Program-made: the position numbers and the translations under genes
Notes under the pieces: model-generated
Told to the model about the DNA's origin: nothing
Seen by the model: only the letters and a program-made list of their open reading frames with translations
Database searches by the model: none
Source of the DNA: Mytilus californianus
Taxonomy: Eukaryota > Mollusca > Bivalvia > Mytilida > Mytilidae
DNA length: 64,000 bases
Direction: 5' to 3'
Assembly: GCF_021869535.1 (NCBI RefSeq)
Contig: NW_026262712.1
Location: 102,924,140 to 102,988,139 of the forward strand
Shown: positions 32,401-44,600 of the stretch, piece after piece
How positions within the stretch are numbered: position 1 is the first letter of the stretch
Layout: each line of letters starts with the position of its first letter

Positions 32401-35400
32401 TATTTTTTCGTTTGGGCTTGTATTATATTTGCCTTTGGGTTTATATGATCCGTTCATCCTATTTTGACTCTTTCAAAATTCAAAAGTCTATCCTAAATTG
32501 AGGTTAATCATATGGCCTTCCATATACCGTTTCGATTCCTAATATCACTGAAGAGACATTAATTGTCGAAATCCGGATATGGTGTACAAATGTTTGCACC
32601 TCATGTTTGCGATATACCATCTTTTTCGCAAGTTTATTGTTTTTTGTTTGGTATTAAATTATAATTAAGATCCAATTTATTACATCTTGTGATCTGTTTA
32701 TTTGGCAATCGCCAATGGCAGTCAGCAGGGTTTAAGAACATCAGTTGTTCGACCTGTTAGTCAAATGCGTTTTGTTAAAATATACATTTTCACTCATTTG
32801 GTCTTTTGGAAAATGTTGTTTGTGCTGTATTTAGACCCCTCTACCAAGAAATTTGTTTTACATGCACATGTATAAAAATTGCTGTTTTTATGCAATGCAA
32901 TCATAGGTTTGAACGTTGTTTTCAATTAAGACTTGTTTATATTTTTTCGTTTGGGCTTGTATTATATTTGCTTTTGGGTTTATATGATCCGTTCATCCTA
33001 TTTTGACTCTTTCAAAATTCAAAAGTCTATCCTAAATTGAGGTAAATCATATGGCCTTCCATATACCGTTTCGATTCCTAATATCACTGAAGAGACATTA
33101 ATTGTCGAAATCCGGATATGGTGTACAAATTTTTGCACCTCATGTTTGCGGTATACCATCTTTTTTGCAAGTTTATTGTTTTTTGTTTGGTATTAAATTA
33201 TAATAAAGATCCCATTTATTACATCTTGTGATCCGTTTATTTGGCAATCGCCAATGGCAGTCAGAAGGGTTTAAGAACATCAGTTGTTCGACCTGTTAGT
33301 CAAATGCGTTTTGTTAAAATATACTTTTTCACTCATTTGGTCTTTTGGAAAATGTTGTTTGTGCTGTATTTAGACCCTTTCTACCAAGAAATTTGTTTTG
33401 CATGCACATGTATAAATATTGCGGTTTTATCCAATGCAATCATAGGTTTGAACGTTGTTTTCAATTTAGACTTGTTTATATTTTTTCGTTTGGGCTTGTA
33501 TTATATTTGCATTCATGTTTATATGATCCGTTCATCCTATTTTGACTCTTTCAAAATTCAAGAGTCTATCCTAAATTGAGGTAAATTATATGGCCTTCCA
33601 AATACCGTTTCGATTCTAACATCACTGAAGAGACATTAATTGTCGAAATCCGGATATGGTGTACAAATGTTTGCACCTCATGTTTGCGGTATACCATCTT
33701 TTTTGCAAGTTTATTGTTTTTAGTTTGGTATTAATTTATAATAAAGATCCATTTATTACATCTTGTGATCCGTTTATTTGGCAATTGCCAATGGCAGTCA
33801 GCAGGGATTAAGAACATCAGTTGTTCGACCTGTTAGTCAAATGCGTTTAGTTAAAATATACTTTTTTACTCATTAGGTCTTTTGGAAAATGTTGTTTGTG
33901 CTGTATTTAGACCCCTCTGCCAAGAAATTTGTTTTGCATGCGCATGTATAAAAATTGCGGTTTTATCCAATGCAATCATAGGTTTGAACGTTGTTTTGAT
34001 TTTAGACTTGTTTATATTCTTTCGTTTTGGCTAGTATTATATTTGCCTTCGAGTTTATATGATTTGTTCATCCTATTTTGACTCTTTCAAAATACAAGAG
34101 TCTATCCTAAATTGAGGTAAATTATATGGCCTTCCAAATACAGTTTCGATTCCTAACATCACTGAAGAGACATTAATTGTCGACATCAAGGTATGGTGTA
34201 CATATTTTTGCACCTGATGTTTGCGGTATACCATCTTTTTCGCAAGTTTATTGTTTTTTGTTTGTATTAAATTATATTAAAGCTTAATTTTTTTACCTCT
34301 TATGGTCCGTTTATTTTGGCAATCGCCAATGGCAGTCAGTAGGGTTTACGCACATCAGTTGTTCGACCTGTTAGTCAAATGCGTTTTGTTAAAATATACT
34401 TTTTCACACATTTTGTGTTTTGGAAATAGTTGTTTGTGCTGTATTTAGACCCCTCTACCAAGAAATTTGTTTTGCATGCACATGTATAAAAATTGCGGTT
34501 TTATCCAATGCAATCATAGGTTTGAACGTTGTTTTCAATTTAGACTTGTTTATATTTTTTCGTTTGGGCTTGTATTATATTTGCATTCATGTTTATATGA
34601 TCCGTTCATCCTATTTTGACTCTTTCAAAATTCAAGAGTCTATCCTAAATTGAGGTAAATTATATGGCCTTCCAAATACCGTTTCGATTCCTAACATCTC
34701 TGAAGAGACATTAATTGTCGAAATCCGGATATGGTGTACAAATATTTGTACCTCATGTTTGTGGTATACCATCTTTTTTGCAAGTTTATTGTTTTTTGTT
34801 TGGTATTAAATTATAATAAAGATCCAATTTATTACATCTTGTGATCTGTTTAATTGGCAATCGCCAATGGCAGTCCGCAGGGTTTAAGAACATCAGTTGT
34901 TCGACCTGTTAGTCAAATGCGTTTTGTTAAAATATACATTTTCACTCATTTGGTCTTTTGGAAAATGTTGTTTGTGCTGTATTTAGACCCCTCTACCAAG
35001 AAATCTGTTTTGCATGCACATGTATAAAAATTGCGGTTTTATCCAATGCAATCATAGGTTTGAACGTTGTTTTCAATTTAGACTTGTTTATATTTTTTCG
35101 TTTGGGCTTGTATTATATTTGCCTTTGGGTTTATATGATCCGTTCATCCTATTTTGACTCTTTCAAAATTCAAAAGTCTATCCTAAATTGAGGTTAATCA
35201 TATGGCCTTCCATATACCGTTTCGATTCCTAATATCACTGAAGAGACATTAATTGTCGAAATCCGGATATGGTGTACAAATGTTTGCACCTCATGTTTGC
35301 GATATACCATCTTTTTCGCAAGTTTATTGTTTTTTGTTTGGTATTAAATTATAATTAAGATCCAATTTATTACATCTTGTGATCTGTTTATTTGGCAATC

Positions 35401-38400
35401 GCCAATGGCAGTCAGCAGGGTTTAAGAACATCAGTTGTTCGACCTGTTAGTCAAATGCGTTTTGTTAAAATATACATTTTCACTCATTTGGTCTTTTGGA
35501 AAATGTTGTTTGTGCTGTATTTAGACCCCTCTACCAAGAAATTTGTTTTACATGCACATGTATAAAAATTGCGGTTTTTATGCAATGCAATCATAGGTTT
35601 GAACGTTGTTTTCAATTAAGACTTGTTTATATTTTTTCGTTTGGGCTTGTATTATATTTGCTTTTGGGTTTATATGATCCGTTCATCCTATTTTGACTCT
35701 TTCAAAATTCAAAAGTCTATCCTAAATTGAGGTAAATCATATGGCCTTCCATATACCGTTTCGATTCCTAATATCACTGAAGAGACATTAATTGTCGAAA
35801 TCCGGATATGGTGTACAAATTTTTGCACCTCATGTTTGCGGTATACCATCTTTTTTGCAAGTTTATTGTTTTTTGTTTGGTATTAAATTATAATAAAGAT
35901 CCCATTTATTACATCTTGTGATCCGTTTATTTGGCAATCGCCAATGGCAGTCAGAAGGGTTTAAGAACATCAGTTGTTCGACCTGTTAGTCAAATGCGTT
36001 TTGTTAAAATATACTTTTTCACTCATTTGGTCTTTTGGAAAATGTTGTTTGTGCTGTATTTAGACCCTTTCTACCAAGAAATTTGTTTTGCATGCACATG
36101 TATAAATATTGCGGTTTTATCCAATGCAATCATAGGTTTGAACGTTGTTTTCAATTTAGACTTGTTTATATTTTTTCGTTTGGGCTTGTATTATATTTGC
36201 ATTCATGTTTATATGATCCGTTCATCCTATTTTGACTCTTTCAAAATTCAAGAGTCTATCCTAAATTGAGGTAAATTATATGGCCTTCCAAATACCGTTT
36301 CGATTCCTAACATCACTGAAGAGACATTAATTGTCGAAATCCGGATATGGTGTACAAATGTTTGCACCTCATGTTTGCGGTATACCATCTTTTTTGCAAG
36401 TTTATTGTTTTTAGTTTGGTATTAATTTATAATAAAGATCCATTTATTACATCTTGTGATCCGTTTATTTGGCAATTGCCAATGGCAGTCAGCAGGGATT
36501 AAGAACATCAGTTGTTCGACCTGTTAGTCAAATGCGTTTAGTTAAAATATACTTTTTTACTCATTAGGTCTTTTGGAAAATGTTGTTTGTGCTGTATTTA
36601 GACCCCTCTGCCAAGAAATTTATTTTCCATGCGCATGTATAAAAATTGCGGTTTTATCCAACGCAATCATAGGTTTGAACGTTGTTTTGATTTTAGACTT
36701 GTTTATATTCTTTCGTTTTGGCTTGTATTATATTTGCCTTCGAGTTTATATGATTTGTTCATCCTATTTTGACTCTTTCAAAATTGAAAAGTCTATCCTA
36801 AATTGAGGTAAATTATATGGCCTTCCAAATACAGTTTCGATTCCTAACATCACTGAAGAGACATTAATTGTCGACATCAAGGTATGGTGTACATATTTTT
36901 GCACCTGATGTTTGCGGTATACCATCTTTTTCGCAAGTTTATTGTTTTTTGTTTGTATTAAATTATATTAAAGCTTAATTTTTTTACCTCTTATGGTCCG
37001 TTTATTTTGGCAATCGCCAATGGCAGTCAGTAGGGTTTACGCACATCAGTTGTTCGACCTGTTAGTCAAATGCGTTTTGTTAAAATATACTTTTTCACAC
37101 ATTTTGTCTTTTGGAAATAGTTGTTTGTGCTGTATTTAGACCCCTCTACCAAGAAATTTGTTTTGCATGCACATGTATAAAAATTGCGGTTTTATCCAAT
37201 GCAATCATAGGTTTGAACGTTGTTTTCAATTTAGACTTGTTTATATTTTTTCGTTTGGGCTTGTATTATATTTGCATTCATGTTTATATGATCCGTTCAT
37301 CCTATTTTGACTCTTTCAAAATTCAAGAGTCTATCCTAAATTGAGGTAAATTATATGGCCTTCCAAATACCGTTTCGATTCCTAACATCTCTGAAGAGAC
37401 ATTAATTGTCGAAATCCGGATATGGTGTACAAATATTTGTACCTCATGTTTGTGGTATACCATCTTTTTCGCAAGTTTATTGTTTTTTGTTTGGTATTAA
37501 ATTATAATAAAGATCCAATTTATTACATCTTGTGATCTGTTTAATTGGCAATCGCCAATGGCAGTCCGCAGGGTTTAAGAACATCAGTTGTTCGACCTGT
37601 TAGTCAAATGCGTTTTGTTAAAATATACATTTTCACTCATTTGGTCTTTTGGAAAATGTTGTTTGTGCTGTATTTAGACCCCTCTACCAAGAAATCTGTT
37701 TTGCATGCACATGTATAAAAATTGCGGTTTTATCCAATGCAATCATAGGTTTGAACGTTGTTTTCAATTTAGACTTGTTTATATTTTTTCGTTTGGGCTT
37801 GTATTATATTTGCCTTTGGGTTTATATGATCCGTTCATCCTATTTTGACTCTTTCAAAATTCAAAAGTCTATCCTAAATTGAGGTTAATCATATGGCCTT
37901 CCATATACCGTTTCGATTCCTAATATCACTGAAGAGACATTAATTGTCGAAATCCGGATATGGTGTACAAATGTTTGCACCTCATGTTTGCGATATACCA
38001 TCTTTTTCGCAAGTTTATTGTTTTTTGTTTGGTATTAAATTATAATAAAGATCCAATTTATTACATCTTGTGATCTGTTTATTTGGCAATCGCCAATGGC
38101 AGTCAGCAGGGTTTAAGAACATCAGTTGTTCGACCTGTTAGTCAAATGCGTTTTGCTAAAATATACATTTTCACTCATTTGGTCTTTTGGAAAATGTTGT
38201 TTGTGCTGTATTTAGACCCCTCTACCAAGAAATTTGTTTTACATGCACATGTATAAAAATTGCGGTTTTTATGCAATGCAATCATAGGTTTGAACGTTGT
38301 TTTCAATTAAGATTTGTTTATATTTTTTCGTTTGGGCTTGTATTATATTTGCTTTTGGGTTTATATGATCCGTTCATCCTATTTTGACTCTTTCAAAATT

Positions 38401-38620
38401 CAAAAGTCTATCCTAAATTGAGGTAAATCATATGGCCTTCCATATACCGTTTCGATTCCTAATATCACTGAAGAGACATTAATTGTCGAAATCCGGATAT
38501 GGTGTACAAATTTTTGCACCTCATGTTTGCGGTATACCATCTTTTTCGCAAGTTTATTGTTTTTTGTTTGGTATTAAATTATAATAAAGATCCCATTTAT
38601 TACATCTTGTGATCCGTTTA
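29480..38620 (+). repeat. Five-monomer higher-order repeat (2.69 kb), about 3.5 copies
   Basis: Monomers five apart share private variants and adjacent HOR copies look almost identical. The marker containing tcagaagggtttaagaacat begins at 33,241 and 35,931, exactly 2,690 bp apart. The ggaaatagttg variant occurs at 34,420 and 37,111. The ttggcaattgccaa variant with ggatta occurs near 31,091, 33,781 and 36,470. I read the order of monomer types as B-C-D-E-A repeating from unit 3 to about unit 20. The 32.2-37.5 kb portion is the most uniform and hence the most recent amplification. Confidence 0.9.
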
Positions 38621-41600
38621 TTTGGCAATCGCCAATGGCAGTCAGAAGGGTTTAAGAACATCAGTTGTTCGACCTGTTAGTCAAATGCGTTTTGTTAAAA
38701 TATACTTTTTCACTCATTTGGTCTTTTGGAAAATGTTGTTTGTGCTGTATTAATACCCTTTCTACCAAGAAATTTGTTTTGCATGCACATGTATAAATAT
38801 TGCGGTTTTTATCCACCGCAATCATAGGTTTGAACGTTGTTTTCAATTTAGACTTGTTTATATTTTTTTCGTTTGGGCTTGTATTATATTTGACTTAGGG
38901 TTTATATGATCCGTTCATCCTATTTTGACTCTTTCAAAATTCAAGTCTATCCTAAATTGAGGTAAATTATATGGCCTTCCAAATACCGTTTCGATTCCTA
39001 ACATCACTGAAGAGACATTAATTGTCGAAATCCAAATATGGTGGACAGAATTTTGCACCTCATGTTTGCGGTATACCATCTTTTTCGCAATTTTATTGTT
39101 TTTTGTTTGCTATTAAATTATAAGAAAGATCCATTTTATTACATCTTGTGATCCGTTTATTTGGCAATCGCCAATGGCAGTCAGCAGGGTTTACGCACAT
39201 CAGTTGTTCGACCTGTTAGTCAAATGCGTTTTGTTAAAATATACTTTTTCATTCATTTGGTCTTTTGGAAAATGTTGTTTGTGCTGTGTTTAGACCCCTC
39301 TACCAAGAAATTTGTTTTGCATGCACATGTATAAAAATTGCGGTTTTTATCCAATGCAATCATAGGTTTGAACGTTGTTTTCAATTTAGACTTGTTTATA
39401 TTTTTCGATTGGGCTTGTCTTATATTTGCCTTCGGGTTTATATGATCCGTTCATCCTATTTTGACTCTTTCAAAATTCAAGAGTCTATCCTAAATTGAGG
39501 TAAATTATATGGCTTTCCAAATACCGTTTCGATTCCTAACATCTCTGAAGAGACATTAATTGTCGAAATCCGGATATGGTGTACAAATTTTTGTACCTCA
39601 TGTTTGTGGTATACCATCTTTTTCGCAAGTTTATTGTTTTTTGTTTGGTATTAAATTATAATAAAGATCCAATTTATTACATCTTGTGATCTGTTTATTT
39701 GGTAATCGCCAATGGCAGTCAGCAGGGTTTAAGAACATCAGTTGTTCGACCTATTAGTCAAATGCGTCTTATTAAAATATACTTTTTCACTCATTTGGTC
39801 TTTTGGAAAATGTTGTTTGTGCTGTATTTAGACCCCTCTACCAAGAAATCGGTTTTGCATACACATGTATAAAAATTGAGGTTTTATCCAATGCAATCAT
39901 AGGTTTGAACGTTGTTTTCAATTTAGACTTGTTTATATTTTTTAGTTTGGGCTTGTATTATATTTGCATTCAGGTTTATATGATCCGTTCATCCTATTTT
40001 GACTCTTTAAAAAATCAAGAGTCTATCCTAAATTGAGGTAAATTATATGGCCTTCCAAATACAGTTTCGATTCCTAACATCACTGAAGAGACATTAATTG
40101 TCGAAATCCGGATATGGTGTACAAATATTTGTACCTCATGTTTGTGGTATACCATCTTTTTCGCAAGTTTATTGTTTTTTGTTTGGTATTAAATTATAAT
40201 AAAGATCCAATTTATTACATCTTGTGATCTGTTTAATTGGCAATCGCCAATGGCAGTCCGCAGGGTTTAAGAACATCAGTTGTTCGACCTGTTAGTCAAA
40301 TGCGTTTTGTTAAAATATACATTTTCACTCATTTGGTCTTTTGGAAAATGTTGTTTGTGCTGTATTTAGACCCCTCTACCAAGAAATCTGTTTTGCATGC
40401 ACATGTATAAAAATTGCGGTTTTATCCAATGCAATCATAGGTTTGAACGTTGTTTTCAATTTAGACTTGTTTATATTTTTTAGTTTGGGCTTGTATTATA
40501 TTTGCATTCAGGTTTATATGATCCGTTCATCCTATTTTGACTCTTTCAAAATTCAAGAGTCTATCCTAAATTGAGGTAAATTATATGGCCTTCCAAATAC
40601 CGTTTCGATTCCTAACATCACTGAAGAGACATTAATTGTCGAAATCCGGATATGGTGTACAAATGTTTGCACCTCATGTTTGCGGTATACCATCTTTTTT
40701 GCAAGTTTATTGTTTTTAGTTTGGTATTAATTTATAATAAAGATCCATTTATTACATCTTGTGATCCGTTTATTTGGTAATTGCCAATGGCAGTCAGCAG
40801 GGATTAAGAACATCAGTTGTTCGACCTGTTAGTCAAATGCATTTAGTTAAAATATACTTTTTTACTCATTAGGTCTTTTGGAAAATGTTGTTTGTGCTGT
40901 ATTTAGACCCCTCTGCCAAGAAATTTGTTTTGCATGCGCATGTATAAAAATTGCGGTTTTATCCAACGCAATCATAGGTTTGAACGTTGTTTTGATTTTA
41001 GACTTGTTTATATTCTTTCGTTTTGGCTTGTATTATATTTGCCTTCGAGTTTATATGATTTGTTTATCCTATTTTGACTCTTTCAAAATTGAAAAGTCTA
41101 TCCTAAATTGAGGTAAATTATATGGCCTTCCAAATACAGTTTCGATTCCTAACATCACTGAAGAGACATTAATTGTCGACATCAAGGTATGGTGTACATA
41201 TTTTTGCACCTGATGTTTGCGGTATACCATCTTTTTCGCAAGTTTATTGTTTTTTGTTTGTATTAAATTATATTAAAGCTTAATTTTTTACCTCTTATGG
41301 TCCGTTTATTTTGGCAATCGCCAATGGCAGTCAGCAGGGTTTACGCACATCAGTTGTTCGACCTGTTAGTCAAATGCGTTTTGTTAAAATATACTTTTTC
41401 ACACATTTTGTCTTTTGGAAATAGTTGTTTGTGCTGTATTTAGACCCTTTCTACCAAGAAATTTGTTTTGTATGCACATGTATAAAAATTGAGGTTTTAT
41501 CCAATGCAATCATAGGTTTGAACGTTGTTTTCAATTTAGACTTGTTTATATTTTTTCGTTTGGGCTTGTATTATATTTGCATTCATGTTTATATGATCCG

Positions 41601-44600
41601 TTCATCCTATTTTGACTCTTTCAAAATTCAAGATTCTATCCTAAATTGAGGTAAATTATATGGCCTTCCAAATACCGTTTCGATTCCTAATATCACTGAA
41701 GAGACATTAATTGTCGAAATCCAGATATAGTGTACAAATTTTTGCACCCCATGTTTGCGGTATACCATCTTTTTCGCAAGTTTATTCATTTTCGTCTGGT
41801 ATTAAATTATAATAAAGATCCATATAATTACATCTTGTGATCCGTTTAGTTGGCAATCGCCAATGGTAGTCAGCAGGGTTCAATAACATCAGTTGTTCGA
41901 CTTGTTAGTCAAATGCGTTTTGTTAAAATATACTTTTTCACACATTTTGTCTTTTGGAAATAGTTGTTTGTGCTGTATTTAGACCCTTTCTACCAAGAAA
42001 TTTGTTTTGTATGCACATGTATAAAAATTGAGGTTTTATCCAATGCAATCATAGGTTTGAACGTTGTTTTCAATTAAGACTTGTTTATACTTTTTCGTTT
42101 GGGCTTGTATTATATTTGCTTTTGGGTTTATATGATCCGTTCATCCTATTTTGACTCTTTCAAAATTCAAAAGTCTATCCTAAATTGAGGTAAATCATAT
42201 GGCCTTCCATATACCGTTTCGATTCCTAATATCACTGAAGAGACATTAATTGTCGAAATCCGGATATGGTGTACAAATTTTCGCACCTCATGTTTGCGGT
42301 ATACCATCTTTTTCGCAAGTTTATTGTTTTTTGTTTGGTATTAAATTATAATAAAGATCCCATTTATTACATCTTGTGATCTGTTTATTTGGCAATCGCC
42401 AATGGCAGTCAGAAGGGTTTAAGAACATCAGTTGTTCGACCTGTTAGTCAAATGCGTTTTGTTAAAATATACTTTTTCACTCATTTGGTCTTTTGGAAAA
42501 TGTTGTTTGTGCTGTATTTAGACCCTTTCTACCAAGAAATTTGTTTTGCATGCACATGTATAAATATTGCGGTTTTTATCCAACGCAATCATAGGTTTGA
42601 ACGTTGTTTTCAATTTAGACTTGTTTATATTTTTTTCGTTTGGGCTTGTATTATATTTGACTTAGGGTTTATATGATCCGTTCATCCTATTTTGACTCTT
42701 TCAAAATTCAAGTCTATCCTAAATTGAGGTAAATTATATGGCCTTCCAAATACCGTTTCGATTCCTAACATCACTGAAGAGACATTAATTGTCGAAATCC
42801 AGATATGGTGGACAGAATTTTGCACCTCATGTTTGCGGTATACCATCTTTTTCGCAATTTTATTGTTTTTTGTTTGCTATTAAATTATAAGAAAGATCCA
42901 TTTTATTACATCTTGTGATCCGTTTATTTGGCAATCGCCAATGGCAGTCAGCAGGGTTTAAGCACATCAGTTGTTCGACCTGTTAGTCAAATGCGTTTTG
43001 TTAAAATATACTTTTTCATTCATTTGGTCTTTTGGAAAATGTTGTTTGTGCTGTGTTTAGACCCCTCTACCAAGAAATTTGTTTTGCATGCACATGTATA
43101 AAAATTGCGGTTTTTATCCAATGCAATCATAGGTTTGAACGTTGTTTTCAATTTAGACTTGTTTATATTTTTCGATTGGGCTTGTCTTATATTTGCCTTC
43201 GGGTTTATATGATCCGTTCATCCTATTTTGACTCTTTCAAAATTCAAGAGTCTATCCTAAATTGATGTAAATTATATGGCCTTCCAAATACCGTTTCGAT
43301 TCCTAATATCACTGAAGAGACATTAATTGTCGAAATCCAGATATAGTGTACAAATTTTTGCACCCCATGTTTGCGGTATACAATCTTTTTCGCAAGTTTA
43401 TTTTTTTTTTTGTTTTTATTAAATTATAATAAAGATCCCATTTATAAAATCTTGTGATCCGTTTATTTGGCAATCGCCAATGGCAGTCAGCAGGGTTTAA
43501 GAACATCTGTTGTTCGACATGTTATTCAAATGAGTTTTGTTAAAATATACTTTTTCACTCATTTGGTCTTTTGGAAAATGTTGTTTGTGCTGTATTTAGA
43601 CCCCTCTACCAAGAAATTTGTTTTGCATGCAGATGTATAAATATTGCGGTTTTTATCCAACGCAATCATAGGTTTGAACGTTGTTTTCAATTTAGACTTG
43701 TTTATATATTTTTTCGTTTGGGTTTGTATTATATTTGCCTTCGGGTTTATATGATCCGTTCATCCTATTTTGACTCTTTCAAAATTCAAGAGTCTATCCT
43801 AAATTGAGGTAAATTATATGGCCTTCCAAATACCGTTTCGATTCCTAACATCTCTGAAGAGACATTAATTGTCGAAATCCGGATATGGTGTACAAATTTT
43901 TGTACCTCATGTTTGTGGTATACCATCTTTTTCGCAAGTTTATTGTTTTTTGTTTGGTATTAAATTATAATAAAGATCCAATTTATTACATCTTGTGATC
44001 TGTTTATTTGGTAATCGCCAATGGCAGTCAGCAGGGTTTAAGAACATCAGTTGTTCGACCTATTAGTCAAATGCGTCTTATTAAAATATACTTTTTCACT
44101 CATTTGGTCTTTTGGAAAATGTTGTTTGTGCTGTATTTAGACCCCTCTACCAAGAAATCGGTTTTGCATGCACATGTATAAAAATTGCGGTTTTATCCCA
44201 TGCAATCATAGGTTTGAACGTTGTTTTCAATTTAGACTTGTTTATATTTTTTAGTTTGGGCTTGTATTATATTTGCATTCAGGTTTATATGATCCGTTCA
44301 TCCTATTTTGACTCTTTCAAAATTCAAGAGTCTATCCTAAATTGAGGTAAATTATATGGCCTTCCAAATACCGTTTCGATTCCTAACATCACTGAAGAGA
44401 CATTAATTGTCGAAATCCGGATATGGTGTACAAATGTTTGCACCTCATGTTTGCGGTATACCATCTTTTTTGCAAGTTTATTGTTTTTAGTTTGGTATTA
44501 ATTTATAATAAAGATCCATTTATTACATCTTGTGATCCGTTTATTTGGCAATTGCCAATGGCAGTCAGCAGGGATTAAGAACATCAGTTGTTCGACCTGT

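Noticed and set aside
33241-33579. CENP-B box in the satellite monomer
   Set aside because: I compared the monomer with the remembered CENP-B box consensus and found no convincing match; only NFI-like half-sites are present.
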